Below are positions 1 through 8,329 of a DNA stretch of 19,625 bases, piece after piece. The DNA is from Funneliformis mosseae. Taxonomy: Eukaryota > Glomeromycota > Glomeromycetes > Glomerales > Glomeraceae. Under the pieces are notes generated by a model. That model did not search any database. It was not told where the DNA came from and worked only from the letters and a program-made list of their open reading frames with translations. The translations under genes and the position numbers were made by a program. The stretch spans positions 1 through 19,625 of the forward strand of contig CAJVPP010001494.1 in NCBI GenBank assembly GCA_910592005.1, read 5' to 3'. Numbering within the stretch: position 1 is the first letter of the stretch; each line of letters begins with the position of its first letter.

Positions 1-20
1 AGCCGAGCGGCCGCGGTTGG
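1..20. other. GC-rich stretch with overlapping NotI and SacII sites at the window edge
   Basis: The first 16-20 bases are strongly GC-rich, unlike the several kilobases that follow. GCGGCCGC (NotI) occupies 7-14 and CCGCGG (SacII) 11-16. Overlapping rare-cutter sites at the very edge of an AT-rich sequence look like linker or vector residue or a contig-edge artefact, but a natural GC-rich patch is not excluded. Confidence 0.4.
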
Positions 21-84
21 TATTCTTTCTTTCTGTTTTTTTGGGCATTTTTGCAAAAAGGGAGAAAGAGTTTTTTTAAAAAAT

Positions 85-186
85 TAAATTATTTATAAAA
101 ATAGAAATACTATGTAATAAATACATTAATTTTCTATTTTTAATACAACTTGTATATATGATTTTTGGTCTAAATTTTATACACTG
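85..186 (-). mobile_element. Truncated copy of the hAT-type MITE (inverted relative to 1136-1362)
   Basis: Read on the minus strand from 186 down to 85, this matches the left 102 bases of the complete element at 1136-1362 with 7 differences. Its outer end at 186 starts with the same CAGTGTATAAAATTTA terminus. Homology stops abruptly near 85, so only 102 of the expected 227 bp are present and the other end is missing. Six of the seven differences are G:C in the complete copy and A:T here. The bases flanking the intact end are TATCAAAT (187-194), but the matching target duplication cannot be tested because the other terminus is absent. Confidence 0.75.
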
Positions 187-194
187 TATCAAAT

Positions 195-1127
195 AGTGAT
201 TAATAATAATTTTTATTTATCTATTTTTTCTGTATTTCTATATAATTTATTTATTTTATTTATTTTATTTCGTCTGTAATTCTTTTAATATCTATAAATT
301 ATTTTATTTCTTTTTATTATTTATTTTATTTTTATTATATTTAAGTATAATTTTATTAGGATATATATTTATATTTAGCTAATCTATAACATAATAAGTA
401 ATTAGGTATAGTAAATTAGTTTTATATAAATAGAATAGCTTTTGGTTCAAGTTGTAAATTAACTCTTTTATAAATACAAGTTTTAATATTATTAATAAAA
501 AGTAAATTTATTTATTACATATATAATATTATCACTCTTTTTATCACTCGTATCACACCTTCACTCTTTTTTATTTTTTATATATATTCTGAGAACTTAG
601 AAATTTTTTCATGTGTGAAATCCTATTTGTCATATATGTTAGTATCACATGATTTAGAGTTAAGTTAGGTTAGGTTAGGATTAGGATAAAGTATATATAT
701 AAAGGTAATGTATAAGAAGTATTGCCTCTCATAATGAATAAATTTACTTTTAATAAAAAATTAATTTAAAAATATATAAATTTTTTTTTTTAATATTATC
801 TCTTATCTAAGATTTATTATGATACTTTATACTAATTTATTTGAGTTTATTATTATAAGTTTGATTAAATATATTTTAAATTTTAAAATATAATAAATTA
901 TCAAATTGATTCAAATATAACAGATACTTGTAAGACTTAGAAAAAATACTAAGGTTAAAATTTTATGTGTAGAATTAATTGTCATAACCTTTTAACTTAG
1001 ATATTAAGATAATTAAAAATGAGTCTGATAATAAATCAAAAAATGTCTTAATGATTAAAAAATATATTATTTTTAGATAAAACTGTTTTTCAATTTTTTT
1101 GAAATATATTAAAGTATTAATATAAAG
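195..1127. other. AT-rich DNA without a recognisable gene
   Basis: No open frame of useful length or recognisable motif on either strand. The composition is dominated by A/T runs. The only feature noted is the short TTAGG-type repeat at 665-685, listed separately. Confidence 0.7.
665..685 (+). repeat. Short interstitial TTAGG repeat
   Basis: Three exact consecutive TTAGG units (665-679) are followed after one A by a fourth (681-685). The array is too short to be a telomere and lies inside the window. It may be a chance low-complexity stretch or a tiny interstitial telomere-like tract. The usual fungal telomere unit is TTAGGG, so the match is imperfect. Confidence 0.4.
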
Positions 1128-1135
1128 ATAGAGAC

Positions 1136-1362
1136 CAGTGTATAAAATTTAGACCAAAAGTCATGTGCACAAGTTGTACTAAAAATAGAAAATTAATGTA
1201 TGTATTACATAGTATTTCCATTTTTATAAATAATTTATCCATTTTTATATATAATTTATCTATTTTTAGTAATTATTTGTGCATATTTTATGCTGTGTAA
1301 TATGTGCACATAAAAATTTAATGTGCATATGTGCACATTGTGCACATAAATTTTACACACTG
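1136..1362 (+). mobile_element. Complete hAT-type MITE (227 bp) with 8-bp target site duplication
   Basis: The element begins CAGTGTATAAAATTTA and ends with the inverse of CAGTGTGTAAAATTTA, a 16-bp terminal inverted repeat with one mismatch. It is flanked on both sides by the identical octamer ATAGAGAC (1128-1135 and 1363-1370). An 8-bp duplication and a CAG-type terminus are hallmarks of the hAT superfamily. The subterminal regions carry repeated ATGTGCAC/TGTGCACAT motifs (1163-1170, 1302-1310, 1321-1328, 1329-1347), like the clustered transposase-binding repeats known in hAT elements. It has no coding capacity, so it is non-autonomous. Confidence 0.85.
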
Positions 1363-1370
1363 ATAGAGAC

Positions 1371-2937
1371 TGATATATTTTATGCTTAAAGATTAAATAA
1401 AAATTTTTATATAAAAAGATTTCTGCATAAAAAAAATAAGTTTACATTATTTTCTAAAATAATTAATGTAAATTTATGTAAATATTCTTTATAAATAACT
1501 TTTAAAATTTAGGATTTATTTAGAAACAAATAGTAATTTTAATAAAATAATAATCTAAAAACTTTTTAGATAAATTTTTCTGAAATTATTGATTAGTTTT
1601 CTAATAGTTATAATATAAATTTAATAGAAAATCATTGAAGTATTATTAAAATAATATAAATAAAAAAATATCAAAATATATTAATAATTTATAATAGTTT
1701 TTAATCAAAAAATAGAATATAATTTTCAAATTAACCTTAATTAAATTAGTATAATTAATAAAATATTATTATAAGTTTATTATAGAAAAAATAAGTTTTT
1801 TGTAATAAAAAGAAAAGAAATTTCAAAAAAAATTTTTAAGTTAAAATTAAATATAAGCTTATTTATTAAAAAAATCATATTTAATTTATAAAATAAAAAT
1901 AATTTTTTTTTTAATAATTTTCTTCTTTCTATTAAAAAAATATTCAAATAGTAATTAGATTTTATATTAAAAAATAATTATATAAATTTTTATGTAATTT
2001 ACATTATTGATTTTTATAAAATGTAATTTTATAATTTTAGATTTTTTTTATTACAAACTACAAACATATCAAAACTTATAAAAATGGTTTGCTAAATCTA
2101 AAATAAGTTTAGATAAGCAATCTTTACTTTAGCCTAATAATTATAATAAATATCTAATACATTTAAATTATATTATTAATTAATTTAATCATTATATTTT
2201 AATTAATTACATGAATTTTTTATTATTTTTATTATTTATATACTTATAATTTATTTTATTATATAATTTTTATATTATTAAAAAATTATTAAATTATTTT
2301 TTTTATTCTTATTACCTTTATTATTTGTTTTATTTTCTTGTAATAAAAAATGAATAGCTTTAAAAATTTTTTATTATATTTGATATATTATAAAGAATAT
2401 TTTATAATAAATTAATTATTTATAAGATTTAAAATTTAAAAAAATTTAAATTCTTTATTAAAAATAATTATCTAAATTAGTAAGTATATGAAAAATATTA
2501 TTAGTAATATTATATTGTAGATCATATTATTTATTAGTCTTTTAAATTGATTTTATTGATAATATTTTTCATATAGTTAAATAAGTTTATTAGATATAAT
2601 ATAATTTTATTAATTAGTTTTAAAGAATTAATAAAAAATTTTTATGAAGTTGTAATAGAGGTTTTATATATTAATTTATTTTGTAAAAATAAAATTTTAA
2701 AAATTGATATATTACAGATATTTTATAAAATAATAATTATTTTTATTTATTATTTATAAATATAATAATAAATTTTTTTATTTTAAAAAAAAAATTTATG
2801 ATTTTATAAATATTTAATAATTGTTAATTCAAATATATTATTACATAAATATCAATATAAAAAAATATTTAAAAAAGTAAATAAAATCAATCTTTTTGTA
2901 GATCAAATAGTGAGAAATCTTAAATTAATTAAATTAG
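1371..2937. other. Very AT-rich gene-free DNA
   Basis: Long A/T runs and frequent stops in all frames; no gene or RNA recognised. A near-palindrome (TTGCTAAATCTAAA facing TTTAGATAAGCAA) lies near 2089-2122. The block probably consists of eroded repeats, but none can be identified by eye. Confidence 0.6.
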
Positions 2938-2939
2938 TA

Positions 2940-3092
2940 CGGTCAAACCGTTGCACACATTATATATTTTTTCTCGAAGTGCATGCTCTAAGCACATAAA
3001 GAATTTCTTTTTAAATGCACTCTCTTTAAATGCATATTTTCATAGTCGCGGGGGGTGCATTTAGAGAAGTTTGATCGAGAGAAGTTTGACTG
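2940..3092. mobile_element. Small Tc1/mariner- or pogo-type inverted-repeat element
   Basis: The left end reads TA followed by CGGTCAAAC (2938-2948). The right end, read inversely from 3092, starts CAGTCAAAC, a 9-bp terminal inverted repeat with one mismatch. The right arm contains a 15-bp direct repeat, AGAGAAGTTTGATCG then AGAGAAGTTTGACTG (3063-3092). Inner segments TTTAAATGCA and GTGCATTTAGAGAA face each other. CAGTCAAAC-like termini beside TA are typical of the Tc1/mariner/pogo superfamily. The right TA is lost into a 17-base A run (3093-3109), so the boundary is tentative. Confidence 0.5.
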
Positions 3093-3109
3093 AAAAAAAA
3101 AAAAAAAAA

Positions 3110-4164
3110 CAATTTTATAATTAATAATTTTGATCTCATAACATTTATCTAAACATGAGATATATTAATTTCATATAGAACCTTTTCGCTGTAAATCAAT
3201 ATAACCATAGCAAAAGAGAAATGAGAAATCATTCGTTACCAGATTTCGGAATTTTTTTTTTTTTTAAAACCGGTTTAACATACATGAAACCTGAATTTAT
3301 TTCAACTTTACGCCTACTAACTTTTATAAGAAAAATTTGTAGCACTATGAGCTTTCAAAATCAATTATGAATTATTTACTCAACTTTTCACGTGGCTTTA
3401 TGGAAAATATTATGATACAAATTTGGGAAAAACGGATGAAAATCATCGTTGGAATATTTTGAATGACACAAATTGATGAATCGCCGATAAGGTTTTTTTA
3501 ATATCCGCAATCTAGACCAAATAAATCGTACATTTCACCGCATATAAAAAAAAAAAGTGTTGAATGACAAAAAATCACGTGAAATGTAAGGGCTTCAGCG
3601 GAAATTTTTTAAAAAGGATACATTTTAAGAATTGATCTTTAATCGACTTAATAATTTACAATGATTTTCAATATCGTTTACAAATTGAATGTGAGAGAAG
3701 AAATTGACCCGAAATTCAATTTAATTTGACTCGGACAAAATCAAATATGATATTATCAGTCGATCCGGAGAATTAATTTTTCTTAATGTTAAATGTATTT
3801 TATTTTATTTTTTGTTTTGTTTCAAAAAAATTTTTTTTTTTCACATATTTGCATAAGGTAAGTATCATAATTTGCAACGCGTGTAAATTTTTTTTTTTTT
3901 TTTTTTTTGACAAATTAGACTAAATTTTCATTAAGGAACTAACTATGTTCATGAAATAATGAACGTGTAATTTTTTAAAGGGAACGTTGCTAAAAAATCT
4001 CTTATTTTATAATAATAAAAAATATGAATATATATATATAATAAATATTCCCAAAAGTATTAACAAATTTCAAAAAAAAGAAAATTTTATCACAAAAAAA
4101 AACCGCGTTTCTGTTTTTTTACTTTTTTATCCAGTACACCCATCACTAGTAGAAAAAAAATTAA

Positions 4165-4199
<35 letters not shown>

Positions 4200-4526
4200 T
4201 AATAATAATAGTAGTAATAATAATAATAAATAATAATAATAATAAAAATAAAATAATAAATATGCATAAGAATAAATAAGGATAATAATAAATATATATA
4301 TGTGCAAATAATAAATACAGTGGATATCACCAAAAAAAAAAAAAAAAAAGACCTGAAAAAAAAAGAATATGTAATATAATATAACATAATATATAAAAAA
4401 TCTAAAAGAAAACTTCTATACAAAGAAAAGTAATTTTGAAATGGAAAATTAAGCGCGGAATGGGTTTCCGATCGACGGACTCGTTAAAAGATTTAATTGG
4501 AGTATAAAAATGTGATGGAAGGATGA
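3110..4526. other. Non-coding region with homopolymer and trinucleotide repeats
   Basis: No convincing coding frame. It contains a 21-base T run (3888-3908), the TAA microsatellite listed separately, a 17-base A run near 4332-4348 and CACGTG hexamers near 3389 and 3578. Composition is less AT-extreme than 1-2937. It is downstream of the minus-strand regulator gene and may hold distal 3' sequence. Confidence 0.5.
4166..4260 (+). repeat. Imperfect (TAA)n microsatellite
   Basis: About 95 bases of TAA/ATA trinucleotides, with interruptions near 4198-4200 (ACA) and 4210-4215 (GTAGTA) and a looser tail. Frames across it encode only poly-Tyr or poly-Ile and are not genes. Confidence 0.9.
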
Positions 4527-4622
4527 TTAGGAATTCGTGAATATTATTAGCTCATTATTACATCTTTTAAAGCCCATCTCGCCGAAAATTCTCCACCTCA
4601 ATTTATCCAATGATTTTTCCAC
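4527..4622 (-). other. Possible alternative 3' terminal exon of the Zn2Cys6-PAS gene
   Basis: On the minus strand, a pyrimidine-rich stretch ending ATTATACAG lies just before 4622. From 4622 a frame of 31 codons (VEKSLDKLRWRIFGEMGF...) runs to a stop at 4527. A GTAAAT donor-like site sits at 5013-5008 inside the last codons of the regulator gene, immediately after ...RMS. Joining the two removes 391 bases and keeps the frame, replacing the last six residues (VNSLLC) with 31 others. The donor is suboptimal and the normal stop needs no such splice, so this is only a candidate isoform; it could be chance. Confidence 0.2.
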
Positions 4623-4756
4623 CTGTATAATAAAGCCAGGGGTCTTTGTTGTGATAAATAAAACAAACAAAAGGAAACGCGAGAAAAAATTTACACAGAA
4701 TTTTTGTATAAAATCTCTTGATTTCTTCATAAAATAAAGAGAAGAGAAATCTCCAA

Positions 4757-4783
4757 AGTGTATGTGTATGTGTATGTATATAT
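4757..4783. repeat. (TGTATG)n / TA-rich microsatellite
   Basis: Consecutive GTATGT/TGTATG units pass into TATATA. This is simple-sequence DNA just downstream of the regulator gene's stop codon on the minus strand, probably within its 3' untranslated or intergenic region. Confidence 0.7.
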
Positions 4784-4992
4784 AAGAAATATGAAAAATA
4801 TGTTATGGAATTTTAAAATAGTAATAAAAATATCATAAATCACATCCCATTGCGAGTATACCAACATAACCCTAGATTTAAGAGTTGAGAGGGGGGCGTC
4901 ATAGATACAAGATTAACATTATCTCCTTTCATTCATAAATGCGTTGCAAACATGACGAATAGAGAAAGAAATAAAGAAATCGAAACCCATTA

Positions 4993-7534
4993 TTAACATA
5001 GTAACGAATTTACGCTCATCCTTGTTGAAGAACATTCTTCTCGAACTGTGCCCACACGTGAAGATGATGCTCTTGGTATAGAAGAAACAATCACGTCTTT
5101 TACTCGTTCATCATTTTGAAATTTTGGGAAAGAATCGCTCTGTGACGACGAAGATTGCGTATCACTATCATCATTATCACTATCATAATTATCACTATAA
5201 TCTTGATACCTATCATCGTGGTATTGATGATGCGAATGATTATAATTAACATTATAATTATTATTATGATAATTATGCGGACGATTTGATCGATTGATGT
5301 ATGTTGAATGTTTATCGGCTTCGCTGTAATAAGATAAGGAACCATCGATTGGAGATGGCCTGACCATATTAAACGCCGAAGAGCGCCTTTCGAATAACGA
5401 TGAGGATTGTGATCCTGAAGATGAATAGACTGGCATCGATGAAGAGGGTAAATAAAGAGGTTCATGTCGAGGAATATTTGGATTTGTACGTGAATAAGAT
5501 GGAGTATAAGTTTCAGAAACGTTACGATGATCCTGCGAACGACGATCTTGTGAAAAATGATCGTACGAAGAATGAGGGTGAAGAGGTTTTTTGTGACCGA
5601 AAGTATAATTCGGTATAGGGTGTAAGTCATCATATAAAGGTGCTGGAACGATTTCAGGAGTTCTTGGTGACAAAACGGGACTTATAAGACCCGATCTTCC
5701 AACACCTAAACTCGAACCGGACGGACCAATGTGATTATGATGCATATTTAATAGCTCGGGATCAATTGGGATATTTGAAGGTGATGTGTTTGATGTCGAA
5801 AAACCTCCAGCAACTGAATTTCTTGGTTGAACGTAATTAGACCCGTCGTTTGTTAAGCAAGTTCCAATTTTGACACGAGTGAAACGTCCCACAATATACA
5901 ATTTATTCCAAGTTTCTTTACGTGCCAAATTTGCACCGAGACCACCACCAAAATACATTCTTACATCATACAAATCATATTGACCTATTCTTTGTCTCAT
6001 GTGTATCAAATCAGATACGTCATTTATTGGACCCCTAGAAGCTGGATGTTGTAAAATTTCTGGGCTGATTTGTGAAAATCCTGGATCTTCGGATGTGACG
6101 GGGGTATTATTAGATGATGAATATTGGGATGCTTGACAATACCGATACGCATCCTCGTATAACGAAGAAACCAATTTTTGTACCCTTTCGATGTCTTGAG
6201 CATGCACGTAATTATATAAGGATTTATGCAATAATTCTAACGGGTAATATCCCATAATGCCAAGACATTCTTCCGAAACTCTTGCACAGGAAACGTTGTC
6301 GACTGTCAAAAACATTGTAATGATGGGACTATGTTCTTGTGAATGTATTATGGGTTGTGGTCTTGAAATCGGCCTAGGTGGTGGAGGTGGAGGTGGTGGT
6401 TGACTAATGAGTTTTGGTGATTTTACATTGTATGAAGGTTGATGACGAGGCTGGTGCACAGGGTTTCTAGGAGGTAACGGACGCGGATCTGGAAATGACG
6501 GGGGTTGATCTTTCTGTTGTGGTAAAGTTGGTTGTGTTGGTTGTGTTGGTTGCGTTGGTTGTGTTGGGTTTGTGGTAGTTGGTGGTAGAAATTGAGGATT
6601 TGATCCCCAAGTTTTTGCGTCTGCAGTTGCATGAGTATTGTAAGGGTGTGGTTTCTTGTCCTTCAATTTTGGTCGTCCGCGTTTCTTGTGTTTTATATCG
6701 ATACAAGTATCCACTTTTCCAAGAGCTACACATCGTTTGCAAGGTCTCGATACTGCAACGAATTTAACGTCAAAAAAAAAAAAAGAAAGAAAAAAAAGAA
6801 AATGTAAGTATAAATTAAATTCGTTAAACGAAAATTTTTATACGAGATGTAAAGGTGTTGATTTGTTGCGCTAAAAAATTAAATTTTCCAAGAGAGAATC
6901 AAAATAATTTCCGATTCAAAAAATTTTCCGATGCACAAACAATCCAAGGGATTGGATATAACGATTAGGGATAGATTAAACTAAATTTAAACTAACAGTC
7001 GTCCCTCTCTAGTCACACCACACACGTATATATAAATATTGATTTTAGTGTGTATAAAATAGGCGTAAATGTATAACATATCAGAGTATTGTGAAGGTGG
7101 GTGTCGAAATTTGAATGACTGAGAAGTTTTCATCGACGTGTGACAAAAAAAAGAGCACCATTTGCATTATAAAATATATTTTTTTTGACCAAAAAAAAGA
7201 TAAAAGATAACTAACCGTCACATGCAAGGTGTGCTCTCTTACAGTTGACACAGGCGCTAGGAACATGAGTTTTATTCACTCGTTTTGTTCCAGAACTATC
7301 GTCAGAACCTAAATTCGAATTTAACAAACTAATACTTTGCTTAGTATCAATGCTGTCTCTCGCTCTAGAAGGAGGAAATGGAGGTGGGTATATATGAGGA
7401 TGTCCAAACAATCTTCGTTCGTTTCTTGATTCATAAAATGTAGGTGCGGAAGATTGTTGAGACGTTGATAAGTGAGAGTCATTTTGTGAATAAGATTGAA
7501 TAGAAGAAGAAAATGGTCTTTCAAGAGTTCCCAT
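4993..7534 (-). CDS. Zn2Cys6 transcription factor with PAS-type domain (692 aa, two exons)
   Basis: Nuclear DNA-binding regulator. Exon 1 is 7534-7216 and exon 2 6752-4993; splicing at GTTAGT/TTGCAG is phase 1 and gives 692 residues. The start ATG at 7534 has A at -3 and G at +4. The spliced protein has Cys 95, 98, 105, 111, 114 and 123, a perfect C-X2-C-X6-C-X5-C-X2-C-X8-C binuclear zinc cluster completed only across the intron. A basic tail with GRP (132-134) resembles an AT-hook. A (TQP)4 repeat (170-181) and eight prolines (225-232) follow. A PAS-like domain spans about 249-402 (FLTVDNV, GYYPLELL, YVHAQDIERV, then WNKLYIVGRFTRV), interrupted by a Ser/Asn-rich insert. The C-terminus is Ser-, Asn/His- (599-619) and Asp-rich (619-639), possibly an activation region. 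Zinc-cluster-plus-PAS architecture recalls the fungal ERT1/RDS2/AcuK group (gluconeogenesis and carbon regulators), but orthology is not shown. Coding evidence is strong; target genes are unknown. Confidence 0.93.
6527..6567 (-). repeat. In-frame 9-bp coding minisatellite
   Basis: Four 9-bp units (6527-6562, plus-strand unit GTTGGTTGT, one base changed in the third) plus a partial fifth. Read on the minus strand they encode the Thr-Gln-Pro repeats at residues 170-181 of the zinc-cluster protein. Because the unit is a multiple of three, copy-number change would keep the frame. Confidence 0.9.
6753..7215 (-). other. Intron 1 of the Zn2Cys6-PAS gene (463 nt)
   Basis: The donor GTTAGT follows codon Asp106 plus one base; the acceptor TTGCAG precedes TATCGAGACC. 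The intron splits the zinc cluster between its third and fourth cysteines. Retention gives a TAG stop directly after the GGT codon at the junction and would yield a 107-residue protein with half a zinc cluster. It is long for a fungal intron and contains A/T-rich filler and no recognised gene. Confidence 0.9.
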
Positions 7535-7558
7535 TCTTAAAATTTTTCATACATATAC

Positions 7559-7631
7559 ATATATATATATATATTTTTAGTGTGCGTGCGCGCGAAGAAA
7601 AAATAGTCGATTTTTTTTTTTTTTTTTTTTT
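7559..7631 (-). promoter_or_regulatory. Promoter-like block: (AT)8, alternating TG/CG tract and A21 run
   Basis: Immediately upstream of the regulator's ATG, reading plus coordinates outward, lie (AT)8 at 7559-7574, a 14-base alternating purine/pyrimidine tract TGTGCGTGCGCGCG at 7581-7594, and 21 T (A on the coding strand) at 7611-7631. Poly(dA:dT) tracts disfavour nucleosomes and alternating CG/TG tracts can adopt Z-DNA; both are known promoter-associated structures. A regulatory role here is inferred from position only. Confidence 0.4.
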
Positions 7632-8291
7632 CTTTAAAGAAAAATGGATAAGGTTTAGATAAAAATAAGATAAAAAAATAAAAAATAAAAAAAAAAATAA
7701 AAATATTCTCCTTTAAAACAAATTCAAAACATTAATGGAGGAAAAAATAACCAGAGGAGAAAAAAAATGAAAAAAAGGGGGGAAGGAATAGTTAGAATTT
7801 GTGTGATGATATATGTTTACCGGAAAAAAAAAATTTCAATGCTAACTAATAAAATTCAGTTATATTTTTTTGTACTATACTATACTATAAAATTATTTAT
7901 ACAGAAAAAGGGAAAAAAAAATGAGTTACACACCCAATTAATTGCATGAGAATTCTTTTTCCTCTCTTTACATCATCTAAAAAAGTCTAGAGAAAAAGTG
8001 AAATATATATTTATTTATATAAATACATACAAGAAAAAAATTCAAATGACACAACATAAGTCCACCATTTTTTTTTTGTCTCACTTTCGGCAAATTTTCG
8101 TAAGGGAAATTAATGAAAGGTTGATGGCTGCGTCGTTACTTTCAGTTTATACTTTTTTAATTAACTCTTATGTTATACAAAAGTATACCTGCTATAGCGG
8201 CAAAAAGGAATATTTTTACAAACAATCAGAACAATTGAGAATGGTCGGAGAAAAAAAAAAATTAGAAAGGGGGAAAATTTGGCGATACTAC
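7632..8291. other. A/T-rich 5' flank of the regulator gene
   Basis: Low-complexity A/T sequence. Plus-strand open frames exist (for example 7998-8303) but are Lys/Ile/Tyr-rich and resemble random AT-rich frames, so none is called. If the donor at 8297 is used, this stretch is a leader intron. Confidence 0.4.
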
Positions 8292-8329
8292 ACTTACCTT
8301 TAAAGAACGTTAATCCTATCACTGATCAT
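8292..8329 (-). other. Possible 5' leader exon end with consensus donor and small upstream ORF
   Basis: The minus strand reads ..CTTTAAAG|GTAAGTG, with the donor GT at 8297-8296, a near-perfect fungal 5' splice site. An AAG acceptor-like trinucleotide lies one base before the ATG at 7534 (AG at 7537-7536); splicing would remove about 762 nt and leave a 5' untranslated leader. Just before the donor, a 10-codon upstream ORF (ATG at 8329, TAA at 8302-8300; MISDRINVL) would sit in the leader. The acceptor is weak and lacks a pyrimidine tract, so the pairing is uncertain. Confidence 0.25.

Noticed and set aside
3858..3866. Plus-strand AAG|GTAAGTAT, a perfect 5' splice consensus
   Set aside because: No coding sequence precedes it and no acceptor-linked exon follows within a plausible distance; probably a chance match.
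4127..4423. 98-codon minus-strand frame
   Set aside because: It is the TAA microsatellite and A/T runs translated into poly-Tyr/Ile/Phe; no coding character.
5100..5633. Long overlapping minus-strand frame inside exon 2 of the regulator
   Set aside because: It lies in an alternative frame of a well-supported coding exon; the Ile/Met-rich translation comes from the Asn/His and Asp codon repeats read out of frame.
7998..8303. 101-codon plus-strand frame upstream of the regulator
   Set aside because: Lys/Tyr/Ile-rich low-complexity frame in AT-rich flank, with no motif, and it ends at the minus-strand donor-like site; probably chance.
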